Shown one piece after another: positions 32,854 through 42,523 of a stretch of DNA of 52,142 nt (positions are counted from its first letter, which is position 1; the number at the start of each line of letters is the position of its first letter). The notes below the pieces were generated by a model, which was given only the letters and a program-made list of their open reading frames with translations, was not told the origin of the DNA and made no database searches. Both the position numbers and the translations under genes were made by a program. Source of the stretch: an uncultured Pseudanabaenaceae cyanobacterium (GTDB lineage: Bacteria; Cyanobacteriota; Cyanobacteriia; PCC-9006; JAAUQQ01); the NCBI GenBank assembly GCA_937949725.1, contig CALECT010000028.1:1-52142 (forward strand). The letters run 5' to 3'.

Positions 32854-33151
32854 ATCTCATCCAAAATTTTGGTTACTTTATCTATCTAAAAAAGGGAAGT
32901 GAATTCGTTGTGGAAACTATCTAAAAAATTACGATTTCTTCCTTTTTAAAAGGTCTATATTTTACGCAGTATCCAGATACTGATTATTTTTTAGCGCATA
33001 GATATAGCTTGAGGATATTGCCTGTCCAAAATTATTTTGAAAACTGACCCTTAAACCTCTGGAGTCCTGCGATCTCAACTGTGAGAACTCCAACAAAATT
33101 GGGTAAACAAAGGCTACTGGTAATGCAATAACTGATCAACCTGGAAACACC

Positions 33152-33649
33152 ATGGCCCAGCCTAACGAGGGTTTCTCCGTCAATGTTATGGAGAAGCTGG
33201 TGGACGAAGAAGTCCAGCGACAGCTCAAAACCTTACCCGCCCGCACCATTGAATATATTCAGCCTGCCCAGGTGAGGGCCTATGCCCTCAACCGCCTGCC
33301 AGCGCTCTACGCGACTAGTAAAGAAGGTGTGCGTAAGCAAATGCTGCGGGGCCAAGCGCAGCTCCAGGAGAAAATCACTGCGGCTGTATACCAGGGGTTT
33401 TCAGCGGTGCAGCAGGATCCCTTGCGCCGCATGACCCACCATTCATTGTCTGCAAACGAGACCCATGCCCAGGCTGCACTCCATGATCTCCAGGAGCTAC
33501 TTCAACGCCCGGATCTGACTTGGGATAATGTCGTGCGGATTACTGAGCGTGCCTTGGTCGAAACTCAGTCAGGGAAGGTAACCTGGCGACGCATCAGTGA
33601 TACGGATTATGCGCTGGATTGGGATAGTGGCGAAGTCTACCGTCGATAG
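33152..33649 (+). CDS. ComFB-domain protein
   Basis: The 165-aa protein contains a ComFB (late competence development) domain at ~10-120: VMEKLVDEEVQRQLKTLPAR, VRAYALNRLPALYATSKEGV and LRRMTHHSLSANETHAQAAL. ComFB of Bacillus is of unclear role; cyanobacterial ComFB proteins have been reported as cyclic-dinucleotide receptors affecting motility or competence. The C-terminal ~35 residues are an extension (VTWRRISDTDYALDWDSGEV). Start ATG at 33152 with no strong Shine-Dalgarno. A ~300-bp AT-rich spacer upstream likely holds its promoter. Confidence 0.82.
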   Translation: MAQPNEGFSVNVMEKLVDEEVQRQLKTLPARTIEYIQPAQVRAYALNRLPALYATSKEGVRKQMLRGQAQLQEKITAAVYQGFSAVQQDPLRRMTHHSLSANETHAQAALHDLQELLQRPDLTWDNVVRITERALVETQSGKVTWRRISDTDYALDWDSGEVYRR

Positions 33650-33738
33650 ACTCTGAGATGTTGGAGATGGGAAGTGGGGATGAAGCGATCGCTCCAGCTA
33701 TACTCCCCGCCCATAAAGCCTAGAAGCAAAGGTGGGTC

Positions 33739-33843
33739 TTAGCTGCGGGTGAAGATCTGCCAGGCCACAAATCCAGCGAGGCCAAAGTAGCCCGCTAATG
33801 TCACCCATTCTTGCCAGTGGGCAATAAAGCTATTCGTTTCCAT
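33739..33843 (-). CDS. 34-aa single-helix membrane microprotein
   Basis: This frame starts at an ATG (33843) with AGGGG about ten bases upstream and encodes METNSFIAHWQEWVTLAGYF plus GLAGFVAWQIFTRS. That gives a polar N-terminus, one ~18-residue hydrophobic helix rich in Gly and aromatic residues, and a short positive end, much like small subunits of photosynthetic or NDH complexes. I cannot match it to a known subunit. It fills part of an otherwise empty gap between the ComFB and rarA genes. Confidence 0.5.
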   Translation of the reverse strand: METNSFIAHWQEWVTLAGYFGLAGFVAWQIFTRS

Positions 33844-33924
33844 GGCGATCGCCCCTGCTAAAGATTGGCCTGTGCCATTGTACGCGCGCAGGAGTGGTTG
33901 CTCAGCGTCAAGCCAATGAAGCCT

Positions 33925-36168
33925 TCAGGGTTGGCTGGCAACGACCCAGGCGATCGCTCCCCTCAGCTCTAGCTGTCGTCCCATCAACTTTGTCTCAAAC
34001 ACCTGGCGAACTTTGCCAACCTCTTCATGCGAAAGCATTTTGCCAATTCGCTGGGCGTAGCTCTGGGGGCGATTGCCAAACCAATAGTTGATTAAGCTCT
34101 GGGAAACTTGGACTTGGCTCACAGTCGGTTCTACTTCCACAGTCACCGCTAATCCAGAGGATTCTAGGGGCGATCGCAAGGCTTCCACATCCCAATTCAA
34201 GCTGGGGTCCGAATGGTAGAGAGACTCTTCTGCTTCCTTTAGTTGTTTTAGCAACTTTTGGGTCAGCCAACGTGCATCCAACCACTCATAAAGGCGCTGG
34301 GACTGGCCGGGCAATGACTCGACTAATATCAACCGCCCGTCGTCACTCAGCTTTTGGACCAACTGCGTTAAACATTCAGCGACCTGATGTTCCCCTGCGA
34401 GAACATTGCGACCAATAATGCGTTCAAAGGTCAACGCTTCAGTCAGCTCTGAGCGATTTGCTTCATGCTTGTCAGGCTTGGCTTTTGCACTTGCTGATGG
34501 CTCCGGATGCTGCCGAAGGCTAGAGAGCACAACGGGCCGCATTAGCTCCGGCAAATCCATTGCTTGTCGTTCCAATTGCTCCCGCTCTGCCGCAGTGGCA
34601 ACCTGGGCATAGACCTGACCCTCCGGCACCCGTCGCACCGCTTCCCAAGTCATCAAACCACTGCCAGCCTTGGCATCCAGGACTCGGTGGTGGCGTTGGC
34701 ATTGGGCTAAGTCGAAGAGGCGATCGCGCATCTCCCCCAACCGCTCACCACTCTGGCTCACCGCCCGCTGAATCCACCGCTCTGCCCGCTGATTGACTGG
34801 CCCAAAGCTCAACACTTCCGGCACCGCCATATCCCCTTCAGCTAAGGCCGCGATTTGGGCTTCCCGCCGCTGGTCCACTTTCGTTGCTAAATCCCTTTCC
34901 CAGCCCTGGTTCGACGGTTGGTAAAAGGCCTGGCCTTGTAAGCCACTGGGCAAATACTGCTGAGCCACCCAATGGTCCCGGTAGGCATGGGGATATTTAT
35001 AATTTGCCCCGTGACCAAAGCTCTTAGCATCGCGATGGTTGTCCTTTAGAGCATTGGGAATATCCTCCGCTCGCTCCTTCTCCACCGCCTTCAACGCTTC
35101 AAAATAACCCAAAGCGCTATTCGACTTCGCCGTATTCGCCAAATACAGCGTCGCCTGGGCCAGGGAATATTGTCCCTCTGGCATGCCAATGCGGTCAAAA
35201 GCCGTAGCACAGGACATCACCACCCCCACCGCCTGGGGGTCTGCCAGGCCAATGTCCTCGCTGGCCAAAATGATCAGCCGCCGAAAGATAAAGCGCGGAT
35301 CTTCGCCGCTGTAGACCATCCGCGCCAGCCAATAAAGCGCCGCATCAGGGTCCGAACCTCGAACGCTCTTGATAAAAGCACTGATGGTATCGAAGTGGGC
35401 ATCCCCCTCTTTGTCGTACAGCACCGCCCGCTGCTGAATCGACTCCTCCGCTACATCCAAGGTGATCAGACGTTGCCCCGCTTCATTGGGGTCTGTTGTT
35501 TCCACCGCCAGCTCTAGGGCATTGAGCAAGGCTCTCGCATCGCCATTGGACACATTGACCAAATGTGCACGCGCCTCAGGCTCCATTTCCACGGCCAGCT
35601 CGCCGTAGCCCAAGTACTTGTCGGTTAAGGCGCGGTCAATGGCCTGTTCTAAATCTGCATCCTTCAGCGATCGCAGCTGAAATAACCGAGATCGACTCAC
35701 CAGGGCCTTATTTACCTCAAAATAGGGATTCTCTGTCGTCGCCCCAATCAGCACAATCGTGCCATTTTCCACCCAGGGCAACAGAGCATCCTGCTGGGCC
35801 TTATTAAACCGATGCACCTCATCTACAAATAAGATCGTGCGCTGACCCTGTTGTCCCCGACGGTTTTGGGCTTCCTCAATGGCTTCTCGAATCTGTTTTA
35901 CCCCCGCCAGCACAGCGTTGATAGCGATGAAATGAGCCTGGGTGCTATTGGCAATAATCTGGGCCAGGGTCGTTTTCCCCGTGCCTGGTGGGCCGTAGAA
36001 GATCACGGAAGAGAGTTGGTCTGCGGCGATCGCCCGCCGCAACAACCGCCCCGGCCCTACGATGTGGTCTTGTCCAATGAAATCGTCCAGCAGCCTAGGC
36101 CGCAGCCGCGCAGCGAGGGGAGCTTCACTCAGGGCCAATTCTTCGCGATGGTGGTCAAAGAGGTCCAT
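33925..36168 (-). CDS. rarA: RarA (MgsA/WRNIP1) replication-associated AAA+ ATPase fused to a methyltransferase-like domain
   Basis: Residues 1-~430 are a full RarA clamp-loader-like ATPase that acts at stalled replication forks: [20 protein letters not shown], Walker [14 protein letters not shown] (about 58-70), Walker [21 protein letters not shown], sensor [18 protein letters not shown], then the tetramerisation part [20 protein letters not shown] and [20 protein letters not shown]. Residues ~450-747 form a second domain resembling class I methyltransferases ([40 protein letters not shown]). The motif I glycine pattern is degenerate. This fusion is known in cyanobacteria but the second domain is uncharacterised. 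The stop and start are clean and there is no frameshift. Confidence 0.93.
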   Translation of the reverse strand: MDLFDHHREELALSEAPLAARLRPRLLDDFIGQDHIVGPGRLLRRAIAADQLSSVIFYGPPGTGKTTLAQIIANSTQAHFIAINAVLAGVKQIREAIEEAQNRRGQQGQRTILFVDEVHRFNKAQQDALLPWVENGTIVLIGATTENPYFEVNKALVSRSRLFQLRSLKDADLEQAIDRALTDKYLGYGELAVEMEPEARAHLVNVSNGDARALLNALELAVETTDPNEAGQRLITLDVAEESIQQRAVLYDKEGDAHFDTISAFIKSVRGSDPDAALYWLARMVYSGEDPRFIFRRLIILASEDIGLADPQAVGVVMSCATAFDRIGMPEGQYSLAQATLYLANTAKSNSALGYFEALKAVEKERAEDIPNALKDNHRDAKSFGHGANYKYPHAYRDHWVAQQYLPSGLQGQAFYQPSNQGWERDLATKVDQRREAQIAALAEGDMAVPEVLSFGPVNQRAERWIQRAVSQSGERLGEMRDRLFDLAQCQRHHRVLDAKAGSGLMTWEAVRRVPEGQVYAQVATAAEREQLERQAMDLPELMRPVVLSSLRQHPEPSASAKAKPDKHEANRSELTEALTFERIIGRNVLAGEHQVAECLTQLVQKLSDDGRLILVESLPGQSQRLYEWLDARWLTQKLLKQLKEAEESLYHSDPSLNWDVEALRSPLESSGLAVTVEVEPTVSQVQVSQSLINYWFGNRPQSYAQRIGKMLSHEEVGKVRQVFETKLMGRQLELRGAIAWVVASQP

Positions 36169-36980
36169 GTGATGTCAATTCCATCTGCCCAAATATCTTT
36201 GACTTGGCAGCTACAACAACCTCAGCTAGTTATATTGTGCGCGAGAACGGTTCAGCCTCCACACACACTACTTAGCAATCCAGACAGCTGGCGCATAGGC
36301 GACCCAGATCACACAGTCCAGAGGTTTCCATGCCTGCTGAGAAAATCCCCCTTAGAAACAAATAAAATCCAAGTAAAAAAACATAAGTTGCTAGCGATCT
36401 CTGAGGCTGTTGTGATTACGCAGCATCGTTCCAAAAACTATTGAGAAAGACCGTAATTTGAACCTTGATCGAAGTATAAAAAATACATTTTCGTCGTCAA
36501 GTCATGCAGGTCATGTCTCAATAATGCTGTTGTGAGAACGCAATGCATTGTTCACAATCCATAGCTCAGCCTCTATTCTCTTCAAATACTCTCGCGACGA
36601 TTAGAAACTCTAAAAAGCCATGTATATGTGGATTTTTGGAGCTGAGACGGCTTTTTGAGAATTTTTGTTCCCTTTTCCGGATTTGTGATCTGAGTGATTG
36701 ATTTAACGCAAACAATGGGCAAGATTGTGTACAGATTGGCCATATCTATTAGGTCCGATTAAAGAGGTAGGACAGTTGATAAGTTTGCAACACCCAACTA
36801 TGAGTCTCTGATAAAGCACTCCCCGTTCCCCCAATGGTTTGTCATCTTGGGATCGGAGATCGTAATTGTTTTAGCTGGGTAAATACCTGTATTTCTCTGC
36901 TAGGCTAGCGTCTCAATCAAGCATGGGCTCCCTCTTGCCCAGATCGTTCTCTTCAATGCACCTTCCGCCACAATTTAGAG
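36169..36980. other. 810-bp AT-rich regulatory spacer
   Basis: It holds no gene. It contains two near-identical 17-nt direct repeats (GCTGTTGTGA-NN-ACGCA at 36406-36422 and 36526-36542), exactly 120 bp apart, and a hairpin with arms AAAAAGCC/GGCTTTTT at 36612-36656 followed by T-rich DNA. It is divergent between rarA and the giant surface-protein gene. Confidence 0.6.
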
Positions 36981-39900
36981 ATGACCACCATGTTCAGCTC
37001 AACCTCATCTACCATTGCATCGACCCTACCTACAAGAGGCGTAACCTCTCAGGAACCGGTTTCGACCCTAGTAGTCATTGATGCAGGTGTAGCAGATTAC
37101 CAGCAGCTCATGGCCGGTGTGGTATCGGATGCAGCTGTTGTTTTGCTAAACGACGATCAGGATGGTCTGGCGCAAATCACTTCAGCGTTAGAACATCGCC
37201 CTGGGGTCAAGCAGCTTCACATCATTACCCATGGTTCCCCTGGCACTCTTTACTTGGGCAATGGCGAACTAAACCTGACGAATCTCCTTGACTATCAAGA
37301 GACTTTGGCCAGCTGGTTCGTCGACTCCGAGGCAGAACTGCTCCTCTACGGTTGCAATGTTGCTGCTGGTGATGCAGGCGAAGAATTTATTGCCAAGTTA
37401 CAAGCTGCAACCCAAGCAAAGATTGCAGCTTCGACGACCAAGGTCGGCAGTCTCAGCGAGGGAGGCAACTGGTCCTTAGATGTTGCTACAGCTGATTTCA
37501 CGCCTCAACTGGCAATCTCTAAGGCCACACAATCAGCTTATGTGAGCACTTTCGACTGGTTTGAAGCCGAGAAGCTGCTGGCTGATTCAGTCAATGGTGT
37601 GATTCAGAACCCTGACACTTCTGAAGGCGATATTGATGAGCTGGATCAGTTTGGCAGTGCAGTCGCTATTTTTGATGGCTATGCCTTGGTCGGTGTCCCT
37701 AATAATAGCGACGTAATCGATAATAATGGCACGCTCGTTCCGGGTAGTGATGTTGGCTCGGTTTACGTTTTTGCAGTGGACCCCACCGACGGGAGCTGGA
37801 GCCGCGAAACTCAGCTCGTTGCAGATGACCCTATAGTGAGTGCCTTGTTTGGCCAATCTGTAGATGCTTCTCGGATTCCTGGTAGTGACGACCTATATGT
37901 TGCAGTGGGAGCCCCTGGTGCACGTAGCCCTTCTCCGACAGCAGGATTACTCGATGAGTTTACTGGTGCTGCCTACGTTTTTAAGCGGGATGCAACCACT
38001 GGCGAATGGTCGCAAGTCCAAAAAATTGTTCAGACTGACAACGGCCCTGCAATTGGCAATCTAAGCAGCCGCGCCTTTGACCAATTTGGAACGTCTGTTG
38101 GGATAGATGGTCTCAATATTGTCGTGGGTGCTCCCAATGACAGCCGGAGCCAGGGTGAGCAACAAACTGGTGCTATTTACATTTTCGAAGCCTCTGCTGA
38201 TGGAAGTGCTTGGACTCAGGTCGGCGACAAAATAACAAATCTAAATGCTGGTAGTGAGGCTGCATTTGATCGCTTTGGCGAATCTGTCGCGATCGCGGAC
38301 GGTTTGATCATTGCCGGCTCCCCTAATGCTGATGTTACAGATGGCCAGGGAGGTGCCATTGCGGGCGGTGCGGCTTATATATTCCGCCAAGTCAATGGCG
38401 TTTGGGATACGAGCAATGCCGCAGCAGTCATTGCAAATGATGTTGGCTCTGCGGCTAACCAGCAATCTGCAGAAATTGGCGATCGTTTTGGTGCTTCCGT
38501 AGATATTACAAACGGCTATGCCATTGTTGGCTCCCCTGGCAATAACATCGCTCTTGACGAAGCAGGAACCGAAAAGTACTTCAATGCTGGCTCAGCCTAT
38601 GTTTTTCGAGACCAGGATGGAGTTTGGAACCAAACTCAGCAGCTAACGGGTAGCGACAATACTCTGCGAGCTGGAGACCAGTTTGGTATCTCTGTTGGCA
38701 TTGATGGTGGGGCAGCCATCGTCGGTTCTTACACCGAAGAAGACAACTATGATGACCCGACCTTCGTCAATGAAATTCCCCCCAATGGAGATGTAAACCA
38801 ATTCCCAGCTCCACGCTTGCCTCGACCTGGTGTTGCCTATATCTATGAGCTTAGCGATGACGGAAACTTCTGGGAGCAAGAAGATCGAGTCACAGGTGAC
38901 GATCGCATCAATGGTGACCAATTCGGTTTTGCAGTGGATGTTTACACCTCTCCAGCCGGAAGTAGCTCCGCAGTTGTGGGTGCATCAGGCAAGAATTTTG
39001 TTCGTGACAATAATGACTTCAACAATCCGGCCACTCCCGATGGTCGAGATGATCTGAGTCTAGCTGGGGCCGCTTATATTTACCGGGCGCAGCCTCAGCT
39101 GACTGCGGCGACTCCCAATGTCTTCTTTGTTAATGATCCGCTAGTCATTGGCACCAATCCAGGAGCCCCTGGGGTCAATCAATTGGAAATCACCTTGGTC
39201 TATGACCAACCGATGGATCAGTCGGTGGCCCCAGTTGTCACATTTCCCAATGCTGCAGAGAATCCACTATCTACAGTGACATTAGGGGCAAACAGTAGCT
39301 GGATCGCACCCAATACCTTTGTTGCCCGCTATGATCTCGCGGATATCAACACTGAGTTGATCAATATCGATATCGCTGTAGATGGTGGTGTGGGCGTTGG
39401 TGGTTCCCCTCAGGTGCCTGCGCTGCCGCCTAATGCGATCGTTACTGACATTTTTAGTATTGATACGCTCAACCCGTCGGTTACACCGTTCGAAGCATAT
39501 CTATTCGACAGTAACGGCAATCCCTTCGTTGCTCCGGAGTTTGTTAACCGCCCCTTCGCTGTTTTTGGCGCGTTCACAGAGCCTGTAGAACCAGCAACAT
39601 TTACGGTGGATAATCTAGGTGCTGGCAATGGTTTTATCAACGGCCTGAGCTTGGCACCCGATGGACAGTCATTTGGCTATGTGGTGAATCCCCTTTCAGA
39701 GGGTGATGTTTTTACAGATGTGCCTGACTTCCTGACCAATGGAACGGAGCCTGGTTTCACAGCCATTACGGATTTGCGGGGCAACCCCAGTGCTGCAGTT
39801 GAGTTTATCCGGCGCGTTTATGACATCACTCCGCCTGAAGTCACCCTAGAAGCATTGGATCCAGATGCTCCCAATCAGCCCCTCGTTGGCCCTCTAAATC

Positions 39901-42323
39901 GTCCATTTACGGTTCGTGCAACGTTCAGTGAGCCTGTGGTAGGTTTTGAGCTTGCTGATGTAACGCTAACGCCAGGCGTTTTGACAGGGAACTTTACTGA
40001 AGTAAACTCCAGCGAATACCTCTTCACGGTTGATCCCGTCACGCCCTTTGGTGAAACGAATGCATTTGTGTCACTTAGCGTTGGGGCTGGGACATTTGAG
40101 GATCGGGCAACAAACCTAAACAATGCATCTCCCCAGCTCAATGTGGCCTATGACGGTTTTCGCCCTGTGGCTACAACCCTGGCGGTCCAGGCCGGCTCAT
40201 TGAATCCTGCCGGTGAAGTTGAGGGTGAATTCCTCGTTGACCTTGTTTTTAACGAAGACGTAGTTGGTTTCGAATTGAGCGATATCGCCATCACCAATGG
40301 CACAGTGACATCCGTCGCAACGATCTCCCCTAGCCAGTATGTTCTCACGGTGGAACCTACTGTGGAGGGGCCGGTGGTACTTGAGCTTCCCGAAAATACT
40401 TTGGCAGACCTGGCGAAAAATCTTAATCAGCCGGGTGGACCGCTCAATGTCTTTTTCAATCCTCCAGTCCCAGAAGTCGTTAGTATTACTCCCAGCCTCA
40501 CTACCCTGACAGATTCTGATGCGGGTCAAGAACTGGTCCTGACAATTCTATGGTCCAAGGCCATGGATACCGTTTCTCTTGATTTGCCAATCATTGGCTT
40601 TAAGACTGCTGAAGATCCTGCAGGAAGCATTGTTGAGGTGCCAGGTGGAACCTGGATTAATGACACGACATTTGAAAAACGGTTCACCATTGTTGATGCC
40701 AATATTGATGTTTCCGATGTTGATATTCTGGTGTCTGAAGGTGTTGATGCTGGTGGTGCATTGCAGTCTCCCAACCCTGCGGTCATTGAAGACGTCTTTA
40801 GCGTTTCAATGGTCAATCCTGCTTTGACACTTAATGCTGATGCATCAACTTCACCCTTTGTTGTATCCGCATTGTTCTCCGAGGATGTCATTGGTTTTGA
40901 CTTGACGGATGTTGTCCCCACTAATGGGATTGTCAGCAACTTCGCGCAGGTATCGGCTAGTGAATATACATTCACATTGACGCCGAATAACTCGACGGAT
41001 CCTGTTTCTGTCACAGTTGGTTCTAACGCTGTAACAGATATCGACGGTAACTTTAATGCACCTGTATCTTTGGCGCTGGATGATATTAACGATGCTCCTC
41101 TAGTGTTGGCTCCGACGAGTGAGCCAGTTGTAGGTAGTGGTTCTATTGTTTTCTCTGCTGCGACTGGGAATAGCATTGTTGTGAGTGATCCTGATGCGGG
41201 AGTGAATACCCCTGTCAAGATTTCTCTAACGAGTAGTCAGGGCCTGTTTACACTGTCAGGATTGACTGGCTTAACTCTCACGGAGGGAGATGGCTTAGGG
41301 GATGAGCGCATTACTCTTACAGGAACGCTGAGTGATATTAATGCTGCTCTGGAAGGGGCGCGTTTCAAGCCTTTCAATACAACGGGCAATGCTTCTCTAC
41401 GAATTGATGTAGATGACTTAGGTAACACGGGTAACGGTGGGCCTCAGTTTGCAAGCCAAACTGTGGATATTCCAGTCACGTTTAACCCTGAACAAGATTT
41501 CAACCAAGACGGCTTTGAGGATATTTTCTGGACCAGGAATAGGGATGGCATTGTGGAGACGGCAGCTTGGTCGTTAGAGGAGACCAGTCCTGATGTTTAC
41601 ACCCGGACAGCTGAAGCTATTACTTTCAGTGGTGGTTCTCTTCCTGATGCTTGGGAGGCTGTAGGGACCTTTGACTTCAACCAGGATGGAAATGTTGACA
41701 TCTTGTGGCGAAATCAAGAGAACTTCCAAAATGCCGTTTGGCTAATGGATGGTCTAGAGCAGCAATCTAGCGTCTTCTTTGCTCCACAAAACCCTGTTGA
41801 TAACAACCGGGTTGCTAGATGGAGAATGGAGGATGTTGCCGACTTAGATGGTGATGACCAAGCCGAGGTGATTTGGCGAGATACACTTTCGGGTCAGGTC
41901 GTGATTTGGGAGATGGATGGCTTGAACTTCCAAAATTCACTCTTTGTCGATTTGACGGGTATTGGCCAGAGCGCTGATGGCTTCTTGCCGCTCAAATGGG
42001 AGTTTGGGGCAACCGGGGACTTTAATGGTGATGGCCGAGATGACATCATCTGGCGCAACGTTGAAGATGGGCAAAATGCGGTGTGGGAGCTAGATGGCAA
42101 TGAGTTGCTGCAATCTTCCTTTGCGACACCGCTGATTCCCGGTGGCTCTACGTTGCCTTCTGAATGGAAGATTATTGGTTCTGGCGACTACAACGGTGAT
42201 GGCAATGCTGATATTGCTTGGCGTAGGGGCGATCAGAATGTGATCTGGGAAATGAATGGTCTTAATAGAACGGCAAGCATCGGTATTGATAGTTTGAATT
42301 CCCAATGGGTCGGTATTTCATAG
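36981..42323 (+). CDS. giant DUF4347 / FG-GAP / Ig-like surface protein (1780 aa)
   Basis: Domains in order: DUF4347 at ~25-185 (TLVVIDAGVADYQQLMAGVV, HIITHGSPGTLYLGNGELNL, LLLYGCNVAAGDAGEEFIAK), seven FG-GAP blades at ~220-700 of the form D(Q/R)FG-SV-I-G---VG-P, forming a predicted seven-bladed beta-propeller. A Bap-like Ig-repeat region follows at ~850-1340 (four units such as FSEPVVGFELADVT and FSEDVIGFDLTDVV), then a cadherin-like segment (DINDAPLVLAPTSEPVVG), and five C-terminal Asp-rich FG-GAP/VCBS repeats (DFNQDGFEDIFW, DFNGDGRDDIIWR, DYNGDGNADIAWR) that would bind calcium. There is no Sec signal; type I secretion is likely, as for other DUF4347 proteins. It is probably a cell-surface or matrix adhesin. 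Codon use is more T-rich than in neighbours. Confidence 0.9.
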   Translation: MTTMFSSTSSTIASTLPTRGVTSQEPVSTLVVIDAGVADYQQLMAGVVSDAAVVLLNDDQDGLAQITSALEHRPGVKQLHIITHGSPGTLYLGNGELNLTNLLDYQETLASWFVDSEAELLLYGCNVAAGDAGEEFIAKLQAATQAKIAASTTKVGSLSEGGNWSLDVATADFTPQLAISKATQSAYVSTFDWFEAEKLLADSVNGVIQNPDTSEGDIDELDQFGSAVAIFDGYALVGVPNNSDVIDNNGTLVPGSDVGSVYVFAVDPTDGSWSRETQLVADDPIVSALFGQSVDASRIPGSDDLYVAVGAPGARSPSPTAGLLDEFTGAAYVFKRDATTGEWSQVQKIVQTDNGPAIGNLSSRAFDQFGTSVGIDGLNIVVGAPNDSRSQGEQQTGAIYIFEASADGSAWTQVGDKITNLNAGSEAAFDRFGESVAIADGLIIAGSPNADVTDGQGGAIAGGAAYIFRQVNGVWDTSNAAAVIANDVGSAANQQSAEIGDRFGASVDITNGYAIVGSPGNNIALDEAGTEKYFNAGSAYVFRDQDGVWNQTQQLTGSDNTLRAGDQFGISVGIDGGAAIVGSYTEEDNYDDPTFVNEIPPNGDVNQFPAPRLPRPGVAYIYELSDDGNFWEQEDRVTGDDRINGDQFGFAVDVYTSPAGSSSAVVGASGKNFVRDNNDFNNPATPDGRDDLSLAGAAYIYRAQPQLTAATPNVFFVNDPLVIGTNPGAPGVNQLEITLVYDQPMDQSVAPVVTFPNAAENPLSTVTLGANSSWIAPNTFVARYDLADINTELINIDIAVDGGVGVGGSPQVPALPPNAIVTDIFSIDTLNPSVTPFEAYLFDSNGNPFVAPEFVNRPFAVFGAFTEPVEPATFTVDNLGAGNGFINGLSLAPDGQSFGYVVNPLSEGDVFTDVPDFLTNGTEPGFTAITDLRGNPSAAVEFIRRVYDITPPEVTLEALDPDAPNQPLVGPLNRPFTVRATFSEPVVGFELADVTLTPGVLTGNFTEVNSSEYLFTVDPVTPFGETNAFVSLSVGAGTFEDRATNLNNASPQLNVAYDGFRPVATTLAVQAGSLNPAGEVEGEFLVDLVFNEDVVGFELSDIAITNGTVTSVATISPSQYVLTVEPTVEGPVVLELPENTLADLAKNLNQPGGPLNVFFNPPVPEVVSITPSLTTLTDSDAGQELVLTILWSKAMDTVSLDLPIIGFKTAEDPAGSIVEVPGGTWINDTTFEKRFTIVDANIDVSDVDILVSEGVDAGGALQSPNPAVIEDVFSVSMVNPALTLNADASTSPFVVSALFSEDVIGFDLTDVVPTNGIVSNFAQVSASEYTFTLTPNNSTDPVSVTVGSNAVTDIDGNFNAPVSLALDDINDAPLVLAPTSEPVVGSGSIVFSAATGNSIVVSDPDAGVNTPVKISLTSSQGLFTLSGLTGLTLTEGDGLGDERITLTGTLSDINAALEGARFKPFNTTGNASLRIDVDDLGNTGNGGPQFASQTVDIPVTFNPEQDFNQDGFEDIFWTRNRDGIVETAAWSLEETSPDVYTRTAEAITFSGGSLPDAWEAVGTFDFNQDGNVDILWRNQENFQNAVWLMDGLEQQSSVFFAPQNPVDNNRVARWRMEDVADLDGDDQAEVIWRDTLSGQVVIWEMDGLNFQNSLFVDLTGIGQSADGFLPLKWEFGATGDFNGDGRDDIIWRNVEDGQNAVWELDGNELLQSSFATPLIPGGSTLPSEWKIIGSGDYNGDGNADIAWRRGDQNVIWEMNGLNRTASIGIDSLNSQWVGIS

Positions 42324-42344
42324 ACCGATTGCACTTTTAAGTTC

Positions 42345-42381
42345 AAAGCCCCTTCAAGACAATTCTTGAAGGGGCTTTTTG
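42345..42381 (+). terminator. terminator of the giant surface-protein gene
   Basis: AAAGCCCCTTCAAGA-CAAT-TCTTGAAGGGGCTTT is a perfect 15-bp stem with a tetraloop and ends TTTTTG, 22 bp past the stop. Confidence 0.92.
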
Positions 42382-42523
42382 TCACTGTATAAGTGAGAAA
42401 TTGTTTGAAGAGAAGTACCTTGCTCGCCATGAAATGAGTGGTACAACGTTGGCCCAAACTACCGTGTTCAGCGCGTTTTGATTTTTGAGATGTCCATCAC
42501 TTGAGCTTTGACAATGTACTAGC

